Of a DNA stretch of 64,000 bases, positions 25,921-38,329 are shown piece after piece. Position 1 is the first letter of the stretch. Each line of letters starts with the position of its first letter. The position numbers were made by a program, and so were the translations under genes. Source of the stretch: Lycocorax pyrrhopterus obiensis (lineage: Eukaryota > Chordata > Aves > Passeriformes > Paradisaeidae); assembly GCA_014706295.1 (NCBI GenBank), contig JACSVZ010000008.1, forward strand, positions 14,410,159-14,474,158, written 5' to 3'. The notes under the pieces are model-generated. The model ran no database searches. It was not told where the DNA came from and saw only the letters and a program-made list of their open reading frames with translations.

Positions 25921-28900
25921 TAAATACCAAAGCAATCTTCAGAGCACATCTGTGTCCCCAGGAAGCACTCAGTCTGGCTTGTGAGTCCTTTTACCATCTG
26001 TGAGCCTGCAGGATGAAACTGCACCAGCCAGCTGAACGTCCCAAACAGCAGAATGAGCAGGCCTGCAGGGAGGACCTTGACCTAACCTGGGATTTACCAG
26101 CATCCAGTCTGTCTATCTCCAGAGCCAAACATTTCCACTGGGAAGAGATGCAGTCACTCCTCAACAAGAAAATCATCCCTCCATACTGAGTTAGTAGCCC
26201 TGAATAATCTCTCCTACCCCCATCCAATTTCCTCCCTTTCTGAAGTCTGTTCATATACTGCTTCGTCTTCTAAGACAGCATTCCTCTTCCTCCACTAACT
26301 TTGCTAGGGATGCAAATATTTATGACAGCTTTTTCAACTCAGCTGTTTGATTCATCTGTGAAGGTTATTGGGGTACTACATTAACCTCTTTTGCTCCACT
26401 TGGGATGTGTATCTCCTGCTGCACTCACATTCCTGATGTGGAGCATCTCTCAGCAAGAGTGGCAGCCATAAGTAGGGCAGTGCCCTCTGTGGAGCTCCAG
26501 GACTGTGACTGCAGGTGGTTCCTGCAGGGCAAGGGGACACAAATCTCCTGCCCACTGTGGGCTCAGAACTAATGTTGAGGCCAGCTGGTCACCTTTTCAC
26601 TGTGCACACTGAGAGGGAGATGCCCTGCATAGGAAACGCAAACCTGCAATCACTGGCTCAAGGACTGAGGTGATTATGTGATCAGCACCAGCCTAATACC
26701 TGGAATTGAATCAGGACTGGACCAGGTGTTGTCCCTCTAGGCACAAAAGATCACATCTATTACAGCACTAGTAGGGGTGGTGGTGAGGCATGTGGTAAAT
26801 AGGACACATCAAAACCCTCTCTTTCTAAACCTGTCACACGTGGATCCGCGCTCCTGTCTCCTAGGGTCACCTCAGAAGGCCCAAACTATGCCTGAGTCAC
26901 ACGGTGGCCTGCATGCCCTTGCCCATGCCACTATTGTGACCAGCTGACAATGCTTTTACAGTAATGTTTTATCTGATTCATCTCCCAGCTGCTCATCTTC
27001 CTGATTTATGCCACCAGCACCAAAGCCTGATTAGCAAACACAACAAAAGGAAGGGGATTCACACTGTCCTTCTAAGGTTTATGAGTGCTGGCACACCTTT
27101 TTTATTTCTCTGAACTTGAAATCCTGGCCACTGTGTCTGCTTTGTCAGGCACCTCCATGGTGTTTGACGATAGCTAGTTGTCCTCTCAATTAAAGGAAAT
27201 TACGGATCTGACTCAGAAGATTCAGTACACACACTATAGGTTGTTGTGGGTCAAGGAATAAACCTTACGTCAGCCCAAAGCGCAGAAGTATACTGAGAAC
27301 TTTCAAGGACACCACTAATAATCTGTTTTTGATTCCAAGCAAAAGACAAAGTCCTGGGATGGCAGTAGCCAGGCCTCTTCATCTCAAGAGCAGTGTGACA
27401 AGACCTGGATATTATCATACGTGCTTCCCCTGCTCTTTCAAAAGAGCAGGTCTTGATACAATCACCAAGACCTCATGAAGAGTTGCAAAATTTGCCACCT
27501 CAAGGTGCCTCAGGGGGTATTGCAATGCAGTTGTTGCAAAAAGAAGGAAGCTACCCCAAGGAGCTCAGACCTGGGACAAGCTTTTACAAATGCGTGGCTG
27601 CCATTCTGCTCACACCTTTGCTGTAAATACGAAACTCTACAGGATGAGGTTAAGAGCTAGGCTCTGTGGCTGACTCATCTAGCAGACACAGAGCTCCTGT
27701 GGGCTGTGCTGAGAGAGAAACACAAGGAGTAAAGGGATTATACTGTATTGTAGGTTGAGAGCCAGTTTTGGTGGAGTGTTAATCTCCAAGAGTATCATTG
27801 CCAAAGTCACTCCTTAATGCAGCAGTTCAAGAGACAGCCGCTGTCTTAGGACCCGAGGCTAACCTATTTGATGTCACACTACAAGTACAGCAGGTGCTGG
27901 GTTTGCAATGTATATTTGATGTCTAGTGTTGAAAAGTGAATTGATTGAAATGCTGTCAGGCTGCATTTTGAATGATTGCACTACTAATGTCACCTAGAGG
28001 CAACTTGATGGACATTCTGCCATACACAGAATACAGTAGGATGGAAATCATCATTTGCAAATCATCACCTTTGAAAGTACAACAAGCAATTCAGCTGAAA
28101 AAAAAAAAGAACTGGAAACATGTTGAAGAAACATTAACCTGAGGAAGTGAGCAAATCAGGAACACCAAATATTTAGGCTCATGGATTTCTCATTATGGGA
28201 ATTTTCAGCCAACTGTATTTCTTTTAGGGTGTTGCATTTCAAAACCTGTGTTTTATTTGATAATGTAATTCTACCACAGGAAATCTAATCAGTTTGTCTT
28301 CTAAGTTTTTAGTGATGTACATTTGGGGTTTTGTTCATTTATGAAAGCAGTTTTACAAAATCTGTCACTATATACAAGCATGACAAAATGAGTAGTAGAA
28401 TACTGGCATATTTTTGAAAGATCTGGGGATTTAGCTAACTAATTCACATTTAGATTAATAAGAACTTAGTATTTAAACTCTGTAGTTGATCATATAAATC
28501 ATAGTTTTGACCTGTATTTCCTTGCCCTGACACCAACCTGCGTTAGAGTTTATAAACATTCATGTTATAGCATAGGGGTAGGGAAGATTTCCTTATTTCC
28601 AGTGTCTGCTATTCTCCATAAAAGTAGAATTCTGCAATTAATTTTACATTGAACTGGAGATTAATTTTAGCAATGTGGTAAAACCATTGGCTTATACATG
28701 CTCTCAGAACCAACACCCCAGAAAGAGGAAGAAGCAGGACTAAGGAAACATGAGTATTTCACCACAGTCGTCTACTATTTTCAGCTTATGTTAGCTAGTC
28801 AGCAATAATGCCGCAGCCTTTTTTCAAGTACTCTTCTATCAGATTTTCTGAGAAATTTGGTAGGAACTTACTGTGGGTGTATTCTTCTAGAAAACAACAG

Positions 28901-29104
28901 AAACTAGGATCCAGGCTAGATGTTCAACTGTTTCATTTAAAAATCCTGTGGGGTTTTTCTTCATATACCAGTGTATTTATATATATCCCCAAAGATATTA
29001 TGCACTCCTCGAGCATTACAGAACACAACATCTCATCTAGAAGAACATTTCAAATTCTATATAAATTTGGCACCGCACCAGGGAAAATCTATCCCTTCCA
29101 CTAA
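25921..29104. other. non-coding DNA of mixed composition
   Basis: More GC-rich around 26000-26960. No supported gene. A 61-codon plus-strand ORF at 27475-27660 has a chance-looking cysteine pattern (CKIC, CSCC) but no context. An A-run lies at 28099-28110. Confidence 0.5.
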
Positions 29105-29200
29105 CAAATGGGGACAGGAAGCCATTTTGAATCTGCACAAAGTCACACAGCAAGATAAAGAGTTCTGTGTCTACTGAAAACAAAAAGATTCCATATTGAA
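29105..29200 (-). mobile_element. possible MIR-like SINE remnant
   Basis: The words AAATGGGGACAGGAAG and CACAAAGTCACACAGCAAG recall the reverse complement of the MIR core (AAGGTCACACAGCAAG-type). The match is short and decays quickly on both sides, so this is tentative. Confidence 0.35.
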
Positions 29201-29239
29201 GCAGCAACTGCTCATACAGTTGGAAAACCAAGTAGAATC

Positions 29240-29880
29240 AGGAACAGACTTCTCCAGCCCCTTGAAAACCCACTGCTCCTGGTACCATGTGTAGCAGTGA
29301 GATGTTCAAGCAGACACTGCTTTTCTTGAGCAAGGACCATGGAACAGGGCCATGAAAAGGCCAGACCTTGACCAAAGGCAGGCTGCCTGGGAGTTCTCTT
29401 GCTGCACTGCACACATGAATCCTAAACGGGGCCACTCATCAGGGAGCAGAAAGAGAAGGGCTTCTCCAAGGAGAGAAGAAGCTGGGAAATGAGGGTAACT
29501 TGAGTGAAGTCCCAAATTGCCTGAAGAGGACCAGGCTGGTGGTTGTAATGGGGTCCCATTGACAGTGCCAGACTAGGTGAGATAAAGAGGCAAGGGCAGC
29601 ATCCTCCCAGGAAGCACAACCAAGAGAGGAAGCTGAAAATGGGTTTGTGACACAGGTCTAAGGTACACCTGGGATACAGGACAGGAGACAAAGTTACTTT
29701 GCAGGGCAGGACTGGAGTCCACTCCAGAAAGCCAGTCAGCAAGCCAGGGCAATGGCTGGACGGCACTGGAACACCGCCCAAGGCTGAGTCATCCTGGACC
29801 TGCAGGCAAGGGCTGTGGGACGGCCTCAGGTGAGCCTCATCGGAGGTCTTAAGGCCAGTCAGGGCCTCAAACAACCCAAC
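29240..29880. other. GC-richer block with long chance ORFs
   Basis: About 640 bp distinctly richer in G+C than its surroundings, with CCAGG, GGACTGG and CTGCAGG words. It holds a 150-codon minus-strand ORF (29422-29874) and several overlapping ones. The frames are mutually overlapping, hydrophobic and cysteine/proline-rich, as expected from composition. It may be a decayed repeat or a non-coding exon; I recognise neither. A donor-like CCTCAG|GTGAGC lies near 29828. Confidence 0.35.
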
Positions 29881-32800
29881 CTATACTTTGGAAGGAGATG
29901 GGAGTCTAAAGCCCTGTTTAAGCAAGAAATGTTGCTGCTTTACCTTTTAATAAAAATATATACCTACTCTTATGCTGAAAGGCTGTCATCTGGCCAACAA
30001 AAGATCAGGTGTTTCTTCAGCACCTGATATAACCTACCATATAGGCACGTATTGGGGCAGAAAATGTTCTGCTCAAACAGTGATGGGCAGTCTTTCCTCT
30101 TAATTGTCTGCTGTGTAGACTGCAAAAATCAGTTTAATAAAGAAAAGTTTAAATATATAAATATTTACGTAAGAAATAGACCAAAAAAAAGTACCCAGTA
30201 TTCTCTCTCTAAATTGAGCCTTAAACCATTAACTCCTATTAAAAATTGGGTAAAAGTCTTAAATGAGTAAATGGTAGGCTCTGTAGCCTGTGTGTCATTT
30301 TAAACATAAACAAAATTTGTGTCTTCTAAGGGAATCTTTCAATATTTAGAAATTAGCTGGCTGCCTGATTATTGAGAATTTGTATGCACATTCTTTTCTT
30401 TCACTGATCTGCTCTTTCAACATCAGGAATGGTAACACTCTGGGAATTGTTTACCCAAGATCAGCGTGGTTCAAGTGTTACTTAGCATCTCAGTTAGCAT
30501 TTCTCGGGTTTTAAATGTTTAGTCCCAGGGGAGAAGTGAAAATGACAGCAGGAAGAACCTGGAGTACTAAGTCCTGCTGAAGCTGGCACTTGATGACAGG
30601 AGGGGAATGAACACACCAGGCACTACGTTTTATGATAGAGCAAACAGGGAAGTTTGTATTAGATTGTATCAACTTCTGCTGTGTCTTGAGCACATCTGAA
30701 AGAAAAGAAAGAAACTGCTGAAAGTTACAGGGTACAAAAGCAAGAAGAGTGCATGGAGAACAGGAAGCTGGGAATATGCGTAAGATGGAAATAAACAGCA
30801 GAGGGAAAAAAAGAGACTTGTCACCTCTCACATGACAACTATTCTAAGTGATGGCATTGCAGTTCAGATGAGAAAGAGCTTGTTCCTTCCTCCCTTGCCC
30901 CCAGGCCCACCAGAGGGAGACACTTCGCCTAGGGGGGAATGGCTTTGGCATCTGATGATCTAAGCCTCATGTCAGAAAGAAGAATAACGTAATTTTCTCT
31001 GAAGTAAAACAGGCAACAGGCAGTGAAAGGTAGGGTGTGTGGTGGTAGTGTGCAAATCCGTCTTTGGTTGGCCTAGAATATTAGAAAGGCATCCGCCACA
31101 GGAGGAAGTGATATCCCGTAAGAAATGCTAAGAGCCATGGATTCATGTTTGCAGAAAGCTGACATCAGGTTGTTTCAGAGCTGTCAGCTCTCTGTGGGCA
31201 AATTGATTGATCCATGGGTACAAGCACCCCAGCTCTGAGCACTTATGCAGAGTTTGGACATAGACGCTGGCAAACATCTTGCTGACCCTGCTGTAGGCAA
31301 CCTGCTCCCAAACCTATAGAGATGTTCCATCCGGTCAGGGTTCTGCCCTCCTAGGCAGTGCTCCTGAGCACAAAGAGTGGACCTTTATTTCCTGCTGCCA
31401 TCACTCGCCGTCGATCAAAGCTACAGCAGGGTGATAACCCATTGCAGACCAGAAAGGCTGTAATACACTCTTCCAGGAAGACAAATGCTTTCTGAGGCTT
31501 ACCTATAGCTATAACATAGCCTTCCATCCATCCATCCATCTGTCCCCGCACTTAGAAACAAGTTGGCTTCATAAGGATTCAACAGCAACAGACAGCTTAC
31601 TCTCCCTTCCCGATGTGCTACTCTCTTCCTCAGTAGGTCAAAGTCCTCTCCCCAAACCGCAGCCATTTCTGGGAAATGCTTCTGAGAAGAGGAATGCCTG
31701 CCTCACAATATAATTATAAATCTGCAACACTCTGAGCAGGCTGCAAATTCCACAGGCCAAACTGTAAACACTGCAGGAATCCGAGGTCCTTGACATTTCA
31801 CGGAAAGCAAAGCTGTGAGACTGAGGAAAACAAGCTAAAGGCTAAGTTAAGATATGTCTACCAGCTCCTAAGAAGGATCAGTTCAAATAAGGAACTGCAG
31901 TCACAATTTCCTGCTTGATTGTCACTTTCTTCCAGTGAAGAAATAGTCTGCAACTGGCCCTTGTCAGGAACAAATTACTTTCCCTTCACTGCCAAGTCAG
32001 GTCCACATGCCCTGCACAGAAGAGAAGCAGCACTGCAAAAAGCCAGTTTTCCCCAGAGGTTAGGAACTACACAGGCTGGTAATCTGTACAGATCATTTTA
32101 AAGGGGTAACTTACCCTGCGTTTACTGAGAGCAGTATAAAGGACTAAGTGAGAGTTTTGTTCTAAATTAATTGAAAAAAATCTGCCATGCAATATTTTGC
32201 ATAGGAATTCTCATCAATGAAAATTTTTTATCCCCTGAGAGCGAGCTTTAGGGAGAGCTAAGACAGAATCTAAATCCAACCATAAAAGAAATGTGGTGAA
32301 AGCATATTGGTATTTTAGCTTATGTTCTCAGATAGAGCCAATATGTACAAATAAAAAAAAATAATTACAATTAATTACAAAGAAAAGTGTTTTGTGACAT
32401 ACTATTTTCAGACTTCCAATTTGTTTGCTTTGAGTGTGGACAAGACACAATGAGCATTCTGCTTAGGCCTTCTTCACTTCATTCTTTCAAAAAATGTTAT
32501 GTGTGTGAGAAAGGGAAAATCATCAACAATGAAGGTCCCAAGTGCAGGATACTCACACTGGAGGGCCATTTGGAATTTATTCTATGGCACAGTCTAAGAG
32601 TCCTTATTCAGCACTTAAAATCAATGGTAACTTCACTGAGAAAGGCACGTCTGTCAGAGTTCAGGACTCTGAAGAAACTGTTTTAAAATACTGAGAATAA
32701 AATCACTAAAGCAATGATGTAAGCTTTAAATTAATTCCATTATCAAAAAGACTTCACATGTAGATTTCCTAGTTTCTCAATTAGGAGGTGTACTTTGATG

Positions 32801-34210
32801 CTTTTCTTTTCTTTGTTCAGCCTAAATGAACTTTTTATTGTAACTGCAAATTAACTTTAGTGTATCTATCATACTTCAGTAAGTCCAGATTTGGACAACT
32901 CTTGACTGCTTACTCAAGTTTCTGGACTTGTTCTCTCCTAGGCAGAGTAACTTGATCCATGCATCCTGTTGATTCTTGCAATGTCTAAAATTAGCACTGT
33001 GCACGCACGCTTCCTCTACCTGGGATCATGTTCCCCAACAGAACCAGGGGTGGCACTCAGGCACAAAGGCCCAACTGTTGGGTTTTTTAACTGGAGAAAC
33101 CAGAGATTTTTATCTTTAACTTTACATACAAAGAAGAGATTCCATCCCACTCTCAGATCCAGAATATATGACAAGTACCATTTTGTTCAGCTACATGCTG
33201 AAAATGGTAACATGGTTTGTAAGCACAGGTGGTGGCACCCATCCCAACATACGATTAGCAGCGCCCATGGCTCTGACAAGTCCAAGCATGGTAGAAGCTT
33301 TGTGGCGGTCACAGGACTGCACACTTGGAAAGGTTAAAGAGAATCCCCCAGCCTCTCATTCCTCTCCTCCTCCACTCTTCCGTTCTCGCAAGGATCTCTT
33401 GGGACACCCTTGCTAGAAAAACATTTGTCAGAAAGCGGAAGGCAACCCAATGGGAAACATCAGTGAACCTGCATTTACTTTATTTAGAAATGACACCCCA
33501 TCCCTGTCCCCTGGGGCAAAACTTCTTTTCTAGACATGACCTCAGAGATGTGCTACATGCACCCTGCACAATTTATCACCATGCTGCCTATAATTAGGTT
33601 TGTTAACATACAGCCTAGTGCAGTCTTGTTGACTGGGAACTTAATCAAGTTACTATTGAGTTCTTGTATGCATTGCTTCGGGTGACTGTTTTACTTGTAG
33701 AATTATAGCTGTGACCAACGTGAGGAAATTAGCTCTGGACACAAGTTTTTTACTTTTTTTTCCCCCTACATGTGAAAATATTTAGCAAACAGTGACAATG
33801 ATGGAAAACAGTAGGAAACAAAATGTTCTACATTAGTATAAAACATGAAAAATGCAGCAAGGACCCTCAGTGGTACAACATGTGTTATGCTGGCTGGCAG
33901 TCCATTAGGCTTGATAGACATTTCACTTACCTAAGTCAAATATAACAGTCTAGTATTCATTAATATAAGAAGGGGGTTGTGGAATCAAGCCTACCATCTG
34001 GTTAGAACGACAGAATAATCTACAACTCATGATTAGGTCTAAGGAGTGGAATTTCACTTTAATCTTTTTCATTGCTCGAAATTTCCATCTGCGCAGTACG
34101 GCACATCATTTTTCTTCAAGACAAATGTGCTGTTTTTCATGTTCCAAAATTAGATCAGAAGAAAACGATTAATCATGTCATGGCCTGGGAAAGGAAACAA
34201 AGCCCTGATA
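29881..34210. other. non-coding DNA
   Basis: No supported gene. It includes a small (CCAT)n run at 31523-31540. A 10-nt minus-strand acceptor/donor pair at 32115-32124 is taken as background. A plus-strand ORF of 122 codons at 32969-33337 has no recognised domain. Confidence 0.5.
31523..31540. repeat. (CCAT)n microsatellite
   Basis: About four tandem copies of CCAT/TCCA, an ordinary simple repeat. Confidence 0.75.
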
Positions 34211-34492
34211 TTTCTCTCTCTCTCTCTCCCCCCCTCTCCCCCACCCCCCGCCCCTCCCAGCTCTGGCTCTTTGCAAGGTCCTTTCTTTCCCTGCCTCAAT
34301 TTTCAAGACAACTTTCAGATATTCACATTGTGGTGGGCTAGAAACACTCAGAAAACAGGAATCTAAAATAAAGATGCAGCTTTGATTTGCATGGCCATTT
34401 TTTTTTTCTCCTTTCCTCTCCCCCACCCCCAGTTTGCCACTTCATCGTTTCCTCCTTCTCTTTCTCCCTCTCTCTCCCTCTCCACCCCCTAC
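34211..34492. repeat. pyrimidine-rich low-complexity tracts
   Basis: Three runs are nearly pure C/T on the plus strand: 34211-34258 (CT repeats passing into C-runs), 34396-34430 and 34447-34490. Short ORFs on both strands here are composition artefacts (Ser/Pro/Leu or Glu/Arg/Lys/Gly only). Mirror-like polypyrimidine DNA can adopt triplex structure; that is general knowledge, not shown here. Confidence 0.8.
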
Positions 34493-34499
34493 CATGTGC

Positions 34500-34985
34500 C
34501 CCCTGGCACAGGACGACAGATGGTGACCTGTTTGCATGTGACACCGTAACTGAATCTAAACTCAAGGAAACAAGTCACCGGGCTGCAAATTAGTGAGACC
34601 ACACAACTGTCAGGTGGCAGTCCCCTTTGACAGTTGTAGGCCATTATAGGAACATTGATGTTTTCGCAGTGTGACAAAAAGGAATCCTTTTTGCAGCAGA
34701 CCTGTCTGTCAGCTGGCTCTCAAGTCATAACAAATCCCTGGCACTCAGCTGAGGCTGAACATTCGCAGCGTCAGGAGGATGATAAATGACCTGCAGGGCT
34801 TTGAAGTGCCTTGGCAGTTCAGATGGGTCCGCAGTGCTGACAGAGAAATATACACAACAGCGTAACCAATAATGAGAACATTAAACATTCCTGCTTTGTG
34901 ACAGGCTGACAGAAAAACCCAGCCTCACATCAATCATCTGTGGAGATATAACCTTGACAATTAGCCCCCTCTCTGATACTCAGAG
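34500..34985. promoter_or_regulatory. candidate enhancer with clustered TGACAG (MEIS/TGIF-type) sites
   Basis: TGACAG or its complement occurs six times within 306 bp, at 34607-34612, 34628-34633, 34706-34711, 34838-34843, 34899-34904 and 34907-34912. About 0.15 would be expected in random sequence. A PBX/HOX-type TGATAAAT lies at 34780-34787. The block is complex, has no coding frame of note and sits between pyrimidine tracts. TGACAG is the established core of MEIS, PKNOX and TGIF TALE-homeodomain proteins, which co-bind with PBX/HOX. The sequence has the look of a deeply conserved vertebrate non-coding element. The target gene is unknown; conservation and activity are inferred. Confidence 0.5.
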
Positions 34986-34988
34986 TAA

Positions 34989-35036
34989 CCTTTTTTTTTC
35001 CCCCTTCCCCATCTCCTTTTTTTTTTTTTTCTTTTG
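34989..35036. repeat. T/C-rich tract
   Basis: T9, then C-rich, then a T14 run and TTTT. It is almost pure pyrimidine and flanks the candidate enhancer on its right side. Confidence 0.8.
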
Positions 35037-35471
35037 CCTGGCTTATCTTCCCTGATCTTTTTTTCTGGTATGGCAGAGAGGGGAAAAAACAGCAGAAAAA
35101 AAATTCTGACATCAAAAACGATCTTTTCCTTTTCCTCCATGCAAAAATAAAATATGCCAGGACAAAGTTTATTTGATGGACTTCCACCTATTTCCCTTTA
35201 GGAGAAAGGAATATATTTTTTGCCCTATCTACCAAAGCATCTGTCACTACAAATACTCCTAGCAGAATTTTGTTTACATATTATGCTTATTTTGTTCCTT
35301 AGGTTTTTTTCCTTTCCCCAACTCTTACATTCATATCAGTACATTCTGTTGTCAAGCATCGTTTCCACTTGTAAGAGTGAGATGATTAAGCACACAACTG
35401 TCCCCTTGTTACTGTATTCCAGGATCATTCAATAAAACAGATAGAATCTCAGCTTCTTCCCATAACCTTGT

Positions 35472-35500
35472 GTTTTCTTTTTTTTCTTTTTTTTTTTTTT
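35472..35500. repeat. poly-T tract
   Basis: Nearly uninterrupted T, ending in T16. It could be the tail of an old minus-strand retroposed sequence, but no body is recognised next to it. Confidence 0.7.
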
Positions 35501-36505
35501 ATGTGCCTGTACTGGTTTGCCATTTTTTAAAACCCTTTACAGAGCAAAAATAATCTTCAAAGGACAAAAGAAAGGTGCAGCTAATCTTCCTGAAAACTAA
35601 ACACTTTTAACAACTCCCTGGAATCACTCTCACTGAAGGGCAGGGATGCATCCTGATCTTGAGGACACTCTCCCCACTCACAGGGAATTTCTCTTGCTCT
35701 CCCAAGTGTGGGTTCAGCAGAAATTCCTCCTGATATATGACTGACTTCTTGCCGTGGCTCTCTTCTGACAGCAGAGGCATTCAAGCAGTGGGGTCAATGG
35801 GAGTGTCTGTGCTCTGTGAGAGGCAAATTAGGCTTCTGGGCACTTTCTGCACTCCATCCCGGTGGCCTGGAGTCTCCTAAGTCACTAATTCAATCCCACA
35901 GAGAGGTTTCAAAGGAGTCTAAGCACCCTTGGGAAATAGCCTCAATCATAAATGAGGTTCAAAATGGCATTTGTTGCAGAGGTTTTCATCTGGAGGAATG
36001 TCAATAATGTAAAAAACCCAAAACTTTCTGTCACTGAATTAGCAGCAAATCCTCTAAGGTGTGTTGTGTTCAGGTCTCTGTCTCCCTGTTTCCCAAGGAA
36101 TTTCTGTTTCCCTCATGCAATGACAAACATGCACTCTTGCTCTCATCAGGTACAGCACAGCTCAAATACTTTGATGTGAAGTTCGGTTAGTGAAACAGAT
36201 TTACACACAACCAAGCACTTGTAAATTAATAAAAGCTGTGTTTCTAACCCTGAAGTAAAGTCTGTCCCCAAGGTCCATTTTCCTACACACATTTTAAGAT
36301 CCCCGTGCAATGCTCATGTAGTGGAAAGAAGATAAAAAGAAGAACAACACACAAGGCCTTCAACATTCAATACAGTTACAGAAGAGCCAGCTATAGACCC
36401 AGATGATGCTACTGAAATGATATATTCCAGAGTCTGTCAGCTGAGTCCTGCTGCTGTCAAAGTATGTCCTGTGCACGTAGCCACAGCTGCTGACTTCACT
36501 ATTAG
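35501..36505. other. non-coding DNA
   Basis: No gene or repeat recognised. Confidence 0.5.
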
Positions 36506-36555
36506 AAGAGGTCAGCATGAAGGAGAAAAGAAAGTTATTAGAAAGATGATCAACA
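36506..36555 (+). CDS. candidate exon, first of a closely spaced pair
   Basis: The acceptor CTGCTGACTTCACTATTAG precedes a 50-nt segment ending ATCAACA|GTAAGTGG. Only one frame is open, with one leading base, then RGQHEGEKKVIRKMIN, then one trailing base (phase 1). The peptide is basic and hydrophilic. The next candidate exon lies 103 bp downstream and begins in the matching phase. I do not recognise the product. Confidence 0.22.
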
Positions 36556-36658
36556 GTAAGTGGCAAAACCTGTTCAGCAACTGCCTGACCTCATTTTTAC
36601 TCTGATCATACTATTCTGTTAAAGAGACAAACCATGCAGTGCCTTTTTCATAATACAG

Positions 36659-36708
36659 CAATGGAAGATTGGACTCTGCAGAACTGTGAGGAGCCATTTC
36701 ACTCCCAG
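36659..36708 (+). CDS. candidate exon, second of a closely spaced pair
   Basis: The acceptor TGCCTTTTTCATAATACAG precedes 50 nt ending CTCCCAG|GTAAGTATT, an almost ideal donor. In the frame continuing from 36555 it reads T, then MEDWTLQNCEEPFHSQ, and ends in phase 0. The implied intron (36556-36658, 103 bp) has GT and AG ends and a CTGAC-type branch candidate, a normal short intron for a bird. ATGGAAG could alternatively serve as a start codon in a first exon. The family is unknown. Confidence 0.25.
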
Positions 36709-38150
36709 GTAAGTATTTTTAAGACATTGGGCTGACAACAATGGAAACAGAAAACTTCTCTTTGCCTTCATTGCACCTGCCTAGTGGCTACTGACTGACT
36801 GTCACAGCACACTGGAAACATACTCTGTACCATATTGCATACCCTATGTGGAGGATGGGGAGTCAGACATTGTGGTTGCTATGTCCTGCTCAGGCTTTGG
36901 AAAGCCCAGATGTGGTAGTACTTGCCCACTGTGGGCTGAGGCTCCAGCAGACCCAGGCAGCGAAGGACTAGAAATGTCCTCTCTTTCCTCTGGATCTGAG
37001 ACTGGTATCTGGCGACAGATGGACATCATTCAATCTTTGGTTTCTCTACTGAGAGAATGAATTTCCCAAAGACTGATTGTTTAGCTCATTAAAAATACCA
37101 ACCTGTTTGTTTCGAACCTGTCTCACAGCCAGAGGACCTATTCTCACCATGATAGCTGGTACCAAGGAAAGGGCGCTCTCGGCCTGTGTACGGTATCTGT
37201 GGGATCTCTCATGTGCTTGATTTCAGTCTTGTTTCACACACCTTCAAAGAAATTGCCACACCCCACTTTTTAAATTGCTGCATATATGAGTTCTAGGCCT
37301 GCCAGACAAGCTAGATAATGCCATCTCCTCTGCAGATAGCAACTCACAGTGGGGGAGCGACACTCATGGTGCTCCAATCCCCTCGTGCTCAGTCTCTGGC
37401 CAAAGCAAGTATGATTTCTGACCTATGAACACTGAGGGCCCAGAAAGTATTTATTCCCACTGTTCTAACCCATTCCAATATGATGCTTTATGGCCTATCC
37501 TACAGCATCATCAGTAACTATATTTGGGTAGTAATTGCTGATGACAGAATCTATAGAGGATTTTTGTAAGATACACGTGCAGAGTAAATGGACACTTTTG
37601 TCCCTGCAGCTTTCTCCCTGTCTACCTGCTTACCCACAGAAGAGGACAGGCTGCTTTTAAAGCTTTCCAGCGAGGAGATGGATGAAAAATTTGCCCTTGA
37701 CCACCAGGCAAGGAGATTCAGGCCTTCCACAACTAACATTGGAGTTTCTCTTGTAGAACATGGCTGTAGGAGTGGGTGGATGCACTCAGATCCCACCCTA
37801 ACAGGCCTCTCAGTGGAAAGGGGTGAAAGGCCTGAACCATTTGCTGAGAAGATGGTAGAGTGTAACCACTCACTCCTTTTGTCCTGATCATGTTGGAGGA
37901 CTGAGCAAGCATCTGGTGTGCCAAAGGTTGGCGAGGCCAAAACTGGACTGAGATAACTAGGCATAAAGCACTTGTTATCACAAAGGTTAAGGAAAGGAAG
38001 AGTCTAGAGAAGCTATTTGGCTCCTCTGCTATTCAGGCAGCCATCATTTGTGTTGTCTTTTTGACGAAATTTTTAAGAACCAAATTTTGCTGAAATTATC
38101 AAATCTCTTAATTGAATCTCTTGGGCCATAATTCTTACTCTGATATTTTA
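36709..38150. other. non-coding DNA
   Basis: No supported gene. Overlapping ORFs of 82-137 codons at 37551-37981 occupy both strands without domain signal. Confidence 0.5.
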
Positions 38151-38329
38151 TTTGGCTCACAGCCTTGAGCTAATCACCACTCCCTGCCTCAGTTTCCTCA
38201 CAAACAGGAATGGATGCATTCAAATTACATTCACCTGAACGGCACACTGTAAAATTTAATTAAGCCCTGAAAAGCACTCTGCAATTGTGAGATGAAAAGA
38301 TGCCATTAAAGGCTTCTAGTATTATATTT
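38151..38329 (+). mobile_element. MIR-type SINE remnant
   Basis: CCTTGAGCTAATCACC followed by CTGCCTCAGTTTCCTCA and CAGGAATGG matches the MIR core region. The right part, with AAGCACTCTGCAATTGTGAGATG and a TATTATAT end, fits the MIR 3' part (normally ending in a TATTAT-rich stretch). It is highly diverged. MIR elements predate the amniote radiation, so survival in a bird indicates a stable, slowly changing locus. Confidence 0.75.

Noticed and set aside
27475..27660. Cysteine-patterned small ORF resembling a zinc-binding motif
   Set aside because: The CxxC-like spacing is irregular, the remainder is featureless and there is no splice or promoter support.
29422..29874. 150-codon minus-strand ORF
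   Set aside because: Proline/cysteine/leucine-rich translation of a GC-rich block, with several overlapping frames open and no splice or promoter context.
32115..32124. Minus-strand 10-nt microexon-like acceptor/donor pair
   Set aside because: Signals are good, but 10 nt is below the usual size. I take it as a measure of the chance background for such pairs.
34072..34593. Several ORFs across the CT-rich region
   Set aside because: Translations are Ser/Pro/Leu or Glu/Arg/Lys/Gly monotony produced by the pyrimidine tracts.
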